Shown one piece after another: positions 17,743 to 25,804 of a stretch of DNA of 26,015 nucleotides. The notes below the pieces were generated by a model. That model saw nothing but the letters and a program-made list of their open reading frames with translations. It searched no databases and was not told the DNA's origin. Location: the NCBI GenBank assembly GCA_027604185.1, contig JADGKB010000154.1:1-26015 (forward strand), read 5' to 3'. The number at the start of each line of letters is the position of its first letter. The stretch's first letter is position 1. Source of the DNA: Boothiomyces macroporosus. Lineage: Eukaryota; Chytridiomycota; Chytridiomycetes; Rhizophydiales; Terramycetaceae. A program made the position numbers and the translations under genes.

Positions 17743-20483
17743 TTATTTGCATTCCATTTTAAAATTGAAGCATATGTACGATGTTAATAGTCTAAACACT
17801 TGGCTTTGAGCACCATTGGCACCCATGCTATGATCGCTATCGGTATAATACTGCACGGTGTATCCTTCAACGCCAGCACCTGTTAGTTTCCACACCAATC
17901 TGGCGCTATTCTGAAAATGCACGTTATCTATGTTAAAAAGATGTACCATCTCCAGTCCCGTGAATCATCAAGAACTTTGCATTTCGGAATCCGTTCATCC
18001 TGGAGATTGCTGATTCCTTGTATCCTTCTGGATTCTCTTCGGGTGTCTGCATATACCGCTACATTAGAAAAGAGTACTTCTGTGTAAATTGAATCGTATA
18101 GTTTCCAGTCTGTAACTGGTGCAACAGCCATTCCAAGCGAAAAGATTGTTGAATCTTGTTCAATGGTTTTTGATGTTAGGAATCCACCAAAACTCCAGCC
18201 CCAAATGCCTATTCTTGAGCTATCTATGAACGAATATGTATCTGCTAAATATTTGGCTGTTGTAATGAAATCTTGGGATTCATGTTTGCCTAGGTTCTTG
18301 TACACTGCTGTACGGAACTTTCTACCTTTGAATCCTGTTCCTCTTGCATCCACAATAACGCCTATAAACCCATGTGCCGATAATTGATAGAGATAGTCGA
18401 TACTGTATATTTTGTTTACTTTTTGATGATTAGGTCCGCCATAGATATCAAACAAGACAGGGTACTTTATGGTTTTATCAAAGTTAGGCGGCAGAATAAC
18501 TTTGCAATTCAGTTCATCACCTTCAATTGGAACTGACAAGTACATTAGTTGGGGTAATTCATAAGTTTCGTGTAGAGTTTGGTAAGAATCCCATTCACTG
18601 GTGAATTTACCAAATGAAGGATCGCCAATCTTTTCAATTCTTTGCCAAGGAATATCTGGGCCAAGATATGCAATGCTATAGTATGTACACCCGGGAGAGA
18701 ACCTGGCATCATAATATCCTTCATTTCCAATCTCTTTGCCAATTTCTTTTTCGTATTCCTTGACAACCCGATATTTCTTTATGCCATCCATAGGTGTTAG
18801 TTGAGTTTTTTCTCCGCTATAGCTCACTCTAAATAAATGTCTTTGGGTAGAGTGAACCTCGGTGCTTGTATAGTAAACGTATTCGTCAGTAACACCTTTG
18901 ATTGCATCGATTTCATACTTTCCACTTGTAAGCCATTCTGGTTTAGCGGATTTGGGATCTTTGAAATACGCTATATGAACGTATCCTTCTTCATTGTCCA
19001 ACAGCTCCAAGTAACTACCACTGATTACATTAATAGAATGCATCTGAATTAATTCCAGTCACCTTTGTAAACCAAGCGCCATCAACAGTTTTCTCATCTC
19101 TAGTAAGACTAGCAATCCACTTTCCATCTTTTAATTCAACCAGATACACTTTTTGATGATTTTGAATTCTGTTCATACACCGTACAACGAAAACTGTTGG
19201 CTGCAACCATTTCAATTCAGCAATAATAAGATCTTGTGATTGGAATACTTGAGGCAATAATATATCGTGATTTTGGACATTTAAATTGGATACTTGGGCG
19301 ACGTGTAAAGTAACTTTTGGATTCGGTGTTCCTGGTTTAGGATATTTATAGTCAATCTTTTGTGGGTACTGATCGTAACCCGCCTTGTCATAATACTGCA
19401 ATTCAAAGTCTTTTACAAGTGTTTCATTGTATTTCAAGTAAGCTACACTAGTGCCATCCAAAGAAATCCAAGAGCTCTGCGGATTATTTAATACTTCTTC
19501 TAAAATTAAGAATAAAAACCTTCGTATACCCAATCAGATATCCCATTGATAATGTTTTTAGATCCATCATTTGTAATTTGCAATTCATGTCCATCAACAG
19601 TAAAGTGCAAGTCATTATCCCTGACCCATACTAAATTATGTCCAACTGGTGCCCACAACACCAAAGCAATCCTACCACTGCCCAGTTCATTCTCTATTAT
19701 CTTGTCTGATACAGTCAAAGTCAACGGTTTCGTAGTCTTTTCTTTAATGCTGTAGATATAGTAATCAGCAAAGAAAGAATGTCTCCATCCACGCTGGACA
19801 TTTGCGGTCAATAGAATATACTCCATGTCTTTGGATAACTCCCAGTTTGTAGGTGTGATTGGTCCCTTTTCTGTTTTGAAATCATTCACATTTGCAATCA
19901 CTGTTTCGTTTCCGTATTCAATGTGAGATAACTTGATTACCCCGTTTTCCATTGTAGCCCTGGTTCCATCAGGAACCATAGGGGATTTCAGCCAGTTATT
20001 ATCTTCATTTAAATAACCAGATGTCTGGTATCCTGCCAGCATTTGGAAAGTAACTGGTTTCTTTGTTGGTTCAACAGGTGCACCAGTTTCCTTTGGTTCT
20101 ACTGGCTCCTTGTTTACTTGTTCTGGTTCCTTGTTTACTTGTTCTGGTCCCTTAACTACTTGTTCTGGCTCCTTGTTTACTTGTTCTGGCTCGTTTGGTT
20201 TATCAAGTTCTACTTTATCATTGGGTATTTCGGGAGTATTTTGGTTTCCTGTCCCATGATCTACAATAGGATTGTTTTCTACGGGTGCATCATCCTTTGT
20301 AGGCAGTCCAGCAATCATGAATAATATGGCAAACAACGAGATGACGCTTACCACCGCAATCAGAATTAAACGCTGCTTTTTCTTTCCCATCCGCCTATGT
20401 CTCTGGCGGATGTTTACGGGTCTGTCAGGGTTGATTCCTAGCAACTGCTCATTGTCCTGCATTTCAATATCGTCAGATTGCAT
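17743..20483 (-). CDS. Ste13/Dap2-like dipeptidyl aminopeptidase (S9B, DPPIV family)
   Basis: Removes X-Pro and X-Ala dipeptides from peptide N-termini; in yeast, Ste13 (Golgi) matures alpha-factor and Dap2 acts in the vacuole. Exons 20483-19520, 19499-19063, 19043-18078, 18058-17947, 17927-17743; 887 aa; introns 20, 19, 19 and 19 nt. Cytosolic tail 1-38, one anchor (about 39-60), then a stalk with 7-residue repeats of the KEPEQVN type (about 100-135), a beta-propeller carrying the DWVYEEEVL substrate-anchoring Glu motif (Glu 321-323), and the hydrolase domain. The triad is visible: Ser ~751 in GWSFGG, Asp ~826 in HGTGDDNVHFQ, His ~859 in DSDHSM. Ste13 versus Dap2 cannot be decided from sequence alone; the nearby precursors rich in X-Ala/X-Pro favour a Ste13 role. 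Confidence 0.95.
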
Positions 20484-20923
20484 TTTTGCAAATCTTGAAA
20501 AACTAAGACTTGCGATTCAAGCTATCCTTACAGACTAGGCAACGGTACCCAGTACATGTAGATTAATCGATGGTGCAATTCTTTGTCTATCAAGCACGCT
20601 TCTGGTCACGTAATTCTCTGTTTTAAGAGCTCTGATAATCTTACGATTGCTGTAACTCGCGCTACCCAACTATCCTCATCTCTCGATTGCTATAACTCGC
20701 ACAAAAATCTAGAATTGCTTATTATCAGTTTTGACAGCTATTCGTTCCATGATAGAAAAGAGCTAAAACGGATACCAACAAGATGACCATGCGGAATTAG
20801 ATTGCTTAAAAGCTAGTCTTGTGATAAACTATTGAGATGGGATCATTTATCCGCATGTAAAGAATTGTATTGCTTACGTAAGACAAAAAAGTAAAAAAAA
20901 TAAGCTACCTGCATACCTGTTTA
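20484..20923. other. Intergenic region between DPAP and GTP cyclohydrolase genes
   Basis: Promoter of the DPAP gene and 3' flank of the cyclohydrolase gene. Contains one direct repeat (next entry); no TATA box or coding potential recognised. Confidence 0.5.
20644..20700. repeat. Direct repeat of 17 nt, 40-nt period
   Basis: CGATTGCTGTAACTCGC (20644-20660) and CGATTGCTATAACTCGC (20684-20700), one mismatch, about 160-220 nt upstream of the DPAP start. Confidence 0.75.
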
Positions 20924-21682
20924 TTAATGGCTGCGAGAGAGCTACATTAACTAATATTACCTTCAAGAATTCATCTCTGGTTTTTCCATCTTCACGGAAT
21001 ACTCCCAACATGCAAGAGGTGATGGTGCTAGTGCTTGCTTTTTGAACTGGATTAGTATAAAATACCTCCCCTCATTACCATGCACATGTGGTTTGCCTCC
21101 ATGGTAACCTAAGTCAAAAATAAAAGTACTGCTACTCCTTGTGGGTGTAGTACATCCATTAAAGCAGTAGCGACTTGTTTAGTCAATCGTTCTTGCACTT
21201 GAAGACGTCTAGCAAACATTTCGGCAATACGAGCCAATTTGGATAGCCCAATTACTTTTTGATTTGGAATATACGCGATGGTCATCTTCATTAGCAAGAT
21301 TTACCTTTCCAATAATAGGCACCATATGATGTTCGCACATGGAGCAAATATCAATGTTCTTTACCATCACCATTTCTTCATGATTTTCTTCAAACACGGC
21401 TTGGTTAACGAGTTCTTCCAAGTTGGAATTGTAGCCTTGAGTCAAAAAATCCAATGCTTTTGCGTATCGCATTGGCGTCTTTAAAATACCTTCTCTATCT
21501 ACATCTTCACCAAGGTTTTCAAGAATGATTTTTACTGCATCGGCTATGCGTTCTAATCTCTGTTGCTTTTCTTCTGGAGTCTCCTTGAAGCGCTTGGCCA
21601 TTCCCTGAGGTGCCCATGATAATCCGTTTTCATCTACTTTTACCGATTTAGCAGAAGCAGCTCTTTCGTGATTAGGAGACAT
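20924..21682 (-). CDS. FOL2: GTP cyclohydrolase I
   Basis: Converts GTP to dihydroneopterin triphosphate, first step of folate and tetrahydrobiopterin synthesis; cytosolic decamer. Five exons: 21682-21305, 21285-21130, 21108-21066, 21046-20961, 20941-20924; 226 aa. Introns are 19, 21, 19 and 19 nt. The zinc ligands are Cys and His in [13 protein letters not shown] and Cys in [10 protein letters not shown]; other landmarks are [35 protein letters not shown] and [14 protein letters not shown]. Intron 4 restores the usual short C-terminus EFLKLSRSH. The last coding exon is only 18 nt. The N-terminus has the fungal [18 protein letters not shown] segment. Confidence 0.96.
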
Positions 21683-22026
21683 TTTTCACAAAAAAATGAA
21701 AATTTCCTTGAAGCGCGTAAACTTGAAATGACGTGTTGATAAAGGAGAAGCTTCCGATCATCTCCGCCTTCTGATGCGAGTACACTGGGAAATATTGCTG
21801 TGCTAGTTGACTGACTGCCCGGTTATATCCGGAAAATGGGAAACAATTTGGGATAGATCACTCGAATTTGAATTGTCTCTGAAAGAACAGATTTCCTTTT
21901 TAGGTTTACCTTTAACAAGATTTTTTCCGCAACACTAGAGATCAATCCCTCTCAACTCTGCGGAAAATCAGACTTGCCGGAAAAATAATCATCCGTATAA
22001 ATAGACACCTGAATGTACACCAACTA
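21683..22026. other. Divergent promoter region, GTP cyclohydrolase / cupin gene
   Basis: Non-coding, with repeated CCGGAAAA-like motifs (near 21830 and 21976) and a TATA box on the cupin side; no TATA on the cyclohydrolase side. Confidence 0.4.
21996..22003 (+). promoter_or_regulatory. TATA box of the cupin gene
   Basis: TATAAATA followed by GAC, 31 nt before the ATG at 22027. Confidence 0.6.
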
Positions 22027-22698
22027 ATGAACGACAATTACTCCCTGCCTGTGTTTGTCGACAGCAAAAAGCTGGAATTTGTAGATAGTCCCAACCCAAT
22101 GGTTCGCAGAAAAAGGTTTGAATTATTTGGTGGACAAGAATCTGGAAGAGTTACTTCAATAGTGGAATACCTCCCAAACTCAAAGTTTCATCAACACCCG
22201 CATCCGCAAGGAGAAGAAATTCTAGTTTTGCAAGGTGTATTTTCAGATGAAAGTGGAGATTACCCTGAAGGATCGTATTTGCTGAACCCTGAAGGATTCG
22301 TGCATGCACCATTTTCAAAAGACGGTTGCTTGATCCTTGTTAAACTCCGACAAGCCCCAGGAACTGATAGGCAGCATATCGCAAAACAAACTCTGAATGC
22401 GGAATGGCAAGCATTTGCAGATTATCAATTAATACAACTTCACAATGATCTGAAATATCAGGAAGAAGCGTATTTGGTCAAATTGAATGGGAAACTAGAG
22501 TTAAAAGATATTGTGAAATCTTGCAATGAGAACCAGCTGTTTGAAATCTTTGTACTGAAAGGAAATTTAGAATTCAAGCAACCAATGGACAAGGATTGCT
22601 GGGGTAGAATGCTGCTTGCAGAAGCCGCCCAGCACAGTTTAACTGGTGATGCCACGGTTTACTTGAAATTTGGCCATCTACGTCCTGATATAAGTTGA
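22027..22698 (+). CDS. ChrR-like cupin protein, bacterial type
   Basis: 223 aa, intronless, probably two cupin folds. Residues ~58-110 carry the metal-binding motif HQHPHPQGEEILVLQG (His, His, Glu) and the second motif GSYLLNPEGFVHAPF with its His. The C-terminal half, including LFEIFVLKGNLEFKQ, looks like a second, degenerate barrel without the His cluster. Close in style to the ChrR cupin-like domain of bacterial anti-sigma factors and stand-alone bacterial cupins, which bind Zn or similar metals. No signal peptide or membrane segment. The enzyme activity, if any, is unknown. Lack of an intron in an intron-dense neighbourhood and bacterial-type sequence suggest acquisition by transfer. Confidence 0.85.
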   Translation: MNDNYSLPVFVDSKKLEFVDSPNPMVRRKRFELFGGQESGRVTSIVEYLPNSKFHQHPHPQGEEILVLQGVFSDESGDYPEGSYLLNPEGFVHAPFSKDGCLILVKLRQAPGTDRQHIAKQTLNAEWQAFADYQLIQLHNDLKYQEEAYLVKLNGKLELKDIVKSCNENQLFEIFVLKGNLEFKQPMDKDCWGRMLLAEAAQHSLTGDATVYLKFGHLRPDIS

Positions 22699-22816
22699 AT
22701 AAAAAATGGTGATATTTGCGGCTAATTAGATGTAAGGCCTTTTGTCGTGCTTTTTCAGACTTTTTGGGATCTCGTTTCCTATATCAGTTACCGAGATTCG
22801 CTCTTAAATCAAAGGG

Positions 22817-23020
22817 TCAAATTGGTGCAACGAATACTCTCTGCAAATTCAATGTCTCATCAAGTAAGGAACGAAGTGGTTCATTGTAACTGTAGAAACG
22901 AGAGTATTGTTTGTAAGCCATGTCAATGCACTGCGGCCAAGCTATGGTGCCATTGGGATAGTCACTTGAAATAGCGACCTTGATTTCTCGAACAACATCA
23001 GCTTTTTCACCAAGGACTTG
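22817..23020 (-). pseudogene. Orphan coding-like fragment, 67 codons
   Basis: An open stretch on the minus strand reads GEKADVVREIKVAISSDYPN, then GTIAWPQCIDMAYKQYSRFY and NEPLRSLLDETLNLQRVFVA, ending at TGA. Composition is that of a real globular protein, but there is no ATG before the middle, and a stop (TAG) flanks it upstream. It lies in the gap between the cupin and DUF4360 genes. Either an exon of an unsolved gene or a relic; family not recognised. Confidence 0.35.
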
Positions 23021-23064
23021 CTAAATATAGCAAGTGGTATGACTGGGTAGGTCGAGAACCGTTG

Positions 23065-23072
23065 TATTTAAA
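23065..23072 (+). promoter_or_regulatory. TATA-like box of the DUF4360 gene
   Basis: TATTTAAA, 30 nt before the ATG at 23095; supports that start over an upstream in-frame non-ATG codon. Confidence 0.5.
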
Positions 23073-23094
23073 CCATAGAATTCTACTCAATCCA

Positions 23095-23682
23095 ATGGCA
23101 CTATATCTAGCAACTCTGGCTTTGTACGTCTCTGCACAACCTTCATTTGCAAACATCAAGCAAATCATCTATGGTGGTACCGGCTGCCCTATTGGTTCCG
23201 CTTCTGCATTAATTACTCCAGACCGATCCGCCTTTCATGTTGAATTCACTGAATTGACCGCGCTTTCTGGGAACAACACTGTTATCACTGACAGCAGAAA
23301 GAACTGCCAAATATCTGTTGAATTTGAATACGAAAAGGGATGGCAATTCTCTCTAGCTGCTGTTGGTTTTACTGGATCACTACATGTTCAACCAAATGTT
23401 ACCGCAGTAGAAAAGACTTCTTATTACTTCCAAGGTGAGTCTGACACTGCCAATTTCCAAACCGTCTTTAATGGTCCAACAAGCGGAGACTTTAACATTG
23501 TCGATGTTGTGCCTTTGGACCAACCAGTATGGAGTGGATGCACAAATGACGTTGCACTAGAAATCAACACCCAAGTGCGATTTTCCAACTGGTCTCCTTC
23601 CGGCCCAGTCTCATTCATCACCACCAGCTCAGAAACCGGCTTTGCATTGCAATCTTACCAATTCAACTGGAAAAAATGCTAA
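23095..23682 (+). CDS. Secreted DUF4360 domain protein
   Basis: 195 aa, intronless. Signal peptide MALYLATLALYVSAQ, then the DUF4360 pattern: YGGTGCPIGSASALITPDRS, VEFTELTALSGNN, SRKNCQISVEFEYEKGWQFS, YYFQG, NFQTVFNGPTSGDF, WSGCTNDVALEINTQVRF and a terminal FNWKKC. Four conserved Cys probably form disulphides, and two or more N-glycosylation sequons are present. DUF4360 proteins are small secreted proteins of fungi, oomycetes and some bacteria with no established function. The stop is only 14 nt from that of the converging 7TM gene. Confidence 0.9.
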   Translation: MALYLATLALYVSAQPSFANIKQIIYGGTGCPIGSASALITPDRSAFHVEFTELTALSGNNTVITDSRKNCQISVEFEYEKGWQFSLAAVGFTGSLHVQPNVTAVEKTSYYFQGESDTANFQTVFNGPTSGDFNIVDVVPLDQPVWSGCTNDVALEINTQVRFSNWSPSGPVSFITTSSETGFALQSYQFNWKKC

Positions 23683-23696
23683 ATAGAATAAACTCT

Positions 23697-24633
23697 TCAT
23701 TTATTTTTTGACATTATTATTTTAGTGACTGTTGCAGTTGATTTTGTCACTTTTGGAGTTGAGAGTTTCTTGTCCTTGCTGTTTGTAGGAGTATTGTCTT
23801 GTGGAAAGATACACTGCTGAGCAGCAATGAACCGATAGGCAAACATGATGGTAGTTAGATGAACGACTATCTGCGATGAATTACACGATAGTTTTCTTAG
23901 TACATCGTCTTCAATTCTAAAAGAACCAAGATACAGTGCTGAACAAAAAAACGCATTGAACACTATTCCATAGCTGAGGTATTTCAGTCGTTTGAATGAA
24001 GCTATGGATAGCGTATATTTCGCATCCTCGTCTTCATTCTTTGAATACTTTCGAACAATGTACCTACGAATTATAAATGCCGCGTAAATGTTGGTTATGA
24101 ATTCGAGTAACGTTCCTAAGACGTTGAATACCATTGCGCCTAAATCGCCATACTAAATTAGTATTTTTTACCTGTTTGAATAGTAGCAAATAATCTGGAT
24201 AGGCAAAAACCAGTATCAATCCCACTGTCAACGGGAGAAACACAAGCAGTAGCCAAATAACTACCCAGAGTATCTGAAGCCCAAACAAAAGCTTTTTAGA
24301 TAGTACTGATATAGATGATAATAGCTTTAAAAATTCAAATTCTGAATGACGGTTAATAAACAAGATAGTGAACAAGCAATATCCGCGAGTGAAATTCAGA
24401 CCTACATTTGCAAGTGGATTATTATAATATGCGATATATACTATTTGTGTAATGATGGATGCTACATATAACACTTTGATTTGCTTGTGTAATTTAGTTA
24501 CTTTGGAATCAATCTTTAGAAACGTGTATATAGTGAATGTTGTACATGTGAATAATACCCCAATTTGTAGAAACAACTGAAATTGTCCGGCTGGAATGGT
24601 TAGTGGGAGGTAGTCTGAATTAATGTTTGACAT
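23697..24633 (-). CDS. Seven-transmembrane receptor-like protein, family member E
   Basis: 305 aa. Exons 24633-24172 and 24152-23697; the 19-nt intron is GTAAAAAATACTAATTTAG (24153-24171). Splicing gives LLLFKQ|YGDLGAMVFNVLG. It groups with member A in the second half (DLGxxVFNVxG, ...FSKSEED/YSKNEDED loop). The TM3 motif is HSEFEFLKLLSSI (Cys lost), TM4 LWVVIWLLLVFLPL, end motif AYRFIAAQQCIFPQD, tail rich in Lys/Ser/Thr. It lies 7.4 kb from the main cluster and 0.5 kb from the peptide precursors, diverging from the first of them. Confidence 0.85.
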
Positions 24634-25064
24634 GAGAAAAAGAATACGTCACCCACTTGTCGTTTCACTTTTAGATTTATTTGGGTTGAAATTATTTTGA
24701 ATGGATGGATTATTACACTGCCGGGTAAATGGGTAAAGTTAAACTGTTGTTCAATTCCTTGATTGTTTAATTGACGTGGGTGGCAGATGTTGTAGGGTAG
24801 ATTGGCATTTCTAGTAGATGGAGAAATCTCTCATCTGTTCCATTCATATCTAGCATCTTTTCCATTTTTACTAACTTTTGAATTTAGATCCGCGGTATTC
24901 ACAGGAGAAAACCTCGCGATTTGAACACAAGGGCGATTCGCATGATTATAGTAAATCAAAGTTTGCATTTTAACCAATGGCAGAAACTCCGGAGAAGACT
25001 GTTGAAAACGTACTCGTGGATTTCCAAGTGTCAATATTTACCATATAAATATTTTCATAAACTG

Positions 25065-25078
25065 CATGGATACTCAAA
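25065..25078 (+). promoter_or_regulatory. CATGGATAYT motif upstream of precursor 1
   Basis: CATGGATACTCAAA, 33 nt before the TATA box; the same core occurs twice upstream of precursor 2. Confidence 0.4.
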
Positions 25079-25097
25079 TATTTGCTACCAGTATCAC

Positions 25098-25105
25098 TAT
25101 AAATT
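25098..25105 (+). promoter_or_regulatory. TATA box of precursor 1
   Basis: TATAAATT, 36 nt before the ATG at 25134. Confidence 0.6.
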
Positions 25106-25133
25106 GCTATATTTTATGCTGCCATACTCTACA

Positions 25134-25431
25134 ATGAAATTCACTTACTTGTTTGTTGCTTCCTGTTTAGCTCTTCCGTAACGCTGGAATTAATCTTAGA
25201 GCTCAAAAAAGAGAGGCAAACCCAGATTATATTGGCTGGCCATTCTATTCCAAGAGGGAGGCAAACCCAGACTTTATCGACTGGGAATACTATGCAAAAA
25301 GAGATGCAAACCCAGACTTTATTGACTGGCCATTTTACTCAAAGAGAGATGCAAAAGCTGACCCAGATGCCTTAATTAGAAACAAACGTGAAGCACAACC
25401 AGAACCAGCTCACGTCAGATTTAGAAAATGA
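25134..25431 (+). CDS. Kex2-processed repeat peptide precursor 1 (pheromone-like)
   Basis: 91 aa. Exon 1 25134-25177, a 22-nt intron (25178-25199, GT...TTAATCTTAG), exon 2 25200-25431. Signal peptide MKFTYLFVASCLALPA, then five segments each introduced by KR: NPDYIGWPFYS, NPDFIDWEYYA and NPDFIDWPFYS after EA or DA, then DAKADPDALIRN and EAQPEPAHVRFRK. Layout equals that of yeast alpha-factor precursors: KR for Kex2, acidic X-Ala spacers for a Ste13-type peptidase. NP, KA, DP, QP and EP continue the dipeptide ladder. Likely secreted peptides DYIGWPFYS, DFIDWEYYA, DFIDWPFYS and LIRN. No spacer pro-region with sequons is seen, unlike MF-alpha1. Pheromone, other signal peptide or structural Kex2 peptide cannot be separated by sequence. 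Confidence 0.85.
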
Positions 25432-25710
25432 AATGCTGACCCAAATTCAAATGATTGTGATTAAATAAACAAGTCTATGTAAAGACTTTGTGTTTTTAAA
25501 TTAAAGACAGTTTTGTAATTTCACTTTGGTAGTTATCCACTTGTGTAAATATACATCACAAAACTAGTAGAGGAGAATATATTCGATCTAATAATTCCAT
25601 TTATCATTTCAAATAAAATTCACTTTAGAGGCTGTATATCCATGGGTTCAGATTTGTTATTCCACGGTTCATTATTGAAAAATACCATTGTTTATTCCTA
25701 TTGGTGCAGT

Positions 25711-25722
25711 CATGGATATTGA
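25711..25722 (+). promoter_or_regulatory. CATGGATAYT motif, copy 1, upstream of precursor 2
   Basis: CATGGATATTGA, 55 nt before the TATA box. Confidence 0.4.
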
Positions 25723-25752
25723 ATTTCCACGGTAGAAAGTGGGAATTGCCGA

Positions 25753-25764
25753 CATGGATATTCA
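25753..25764 (+). promoter_or_regulatory. CATGGATAYT motif, copy 2, upstream of precursor 2
   Basis: CATGGATATTCA, immediately before the TATA box. Confidence 0.4.
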
Positions 25765-25765
25765 G

Positions 25766-25773
25766 TATAAATA
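25766..25773 (+). promoter_or_regulatory. TATA box of precursor 2
   Basis: TATAAATA followed by GGAG, 39 nt before the ATG at 25805. Confidence 0.6.
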
Positions 25774-25804
25774 GGAGAGCAGATCAAGCATAATCATAAC
25801 TATC

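Larger units (their letters stand above)
22699..23094. other. Intergenic region, cupin to DUF4360 gene
   Basis: Apart from the minus-strand coding-like fragment and the TATTTAAA box, no feature recognised. Confidence 0.4.
24634..25133. other. Divergent region between 7TM member E and peptide precursor 1
   Basis: No convincing gene. GTCACCCACTTG at 24648-24659 recurs upstream of member D (15189-15200). The right end holds the CATGGATACT motif and TATA box of precursor 1. Confidence 0.4.
25432..25804. other. Intergenic region between the two peptide precursors
   Basis: 3' flank of precursor 1 and promoter of precursor 2. Contains CATGGATATT twice, TTCCACGG twice (near 25660 and 25725) and a TATA box; no ORF. 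Confidence 0.5.

Noticed and set aside
20043..20324. Plus-strand ORF with repeated aromatic YLFWLLV-type motifs
   Set aside because: Antisense of the KEPEQVN stalk repeats of the dipeptidyl aminopeptidase.
277..21304. Frameshift sequencing errors as the cause of split reading frames
   Set aside because: The offending segments are almost uniform in size, always have GT/GC...AG borders and sit inside strongly conserved motifs; random errors would not do this.
22747..22974. 75-codon Cys-containing plus-strand ORF after the cupin gene
   Set aside because: It is the antisense of the more protein-like minus-strand fragment; the Cys pattern (CNCRN...CKPCQC) probably arises by chance, and there is no signal peptide.
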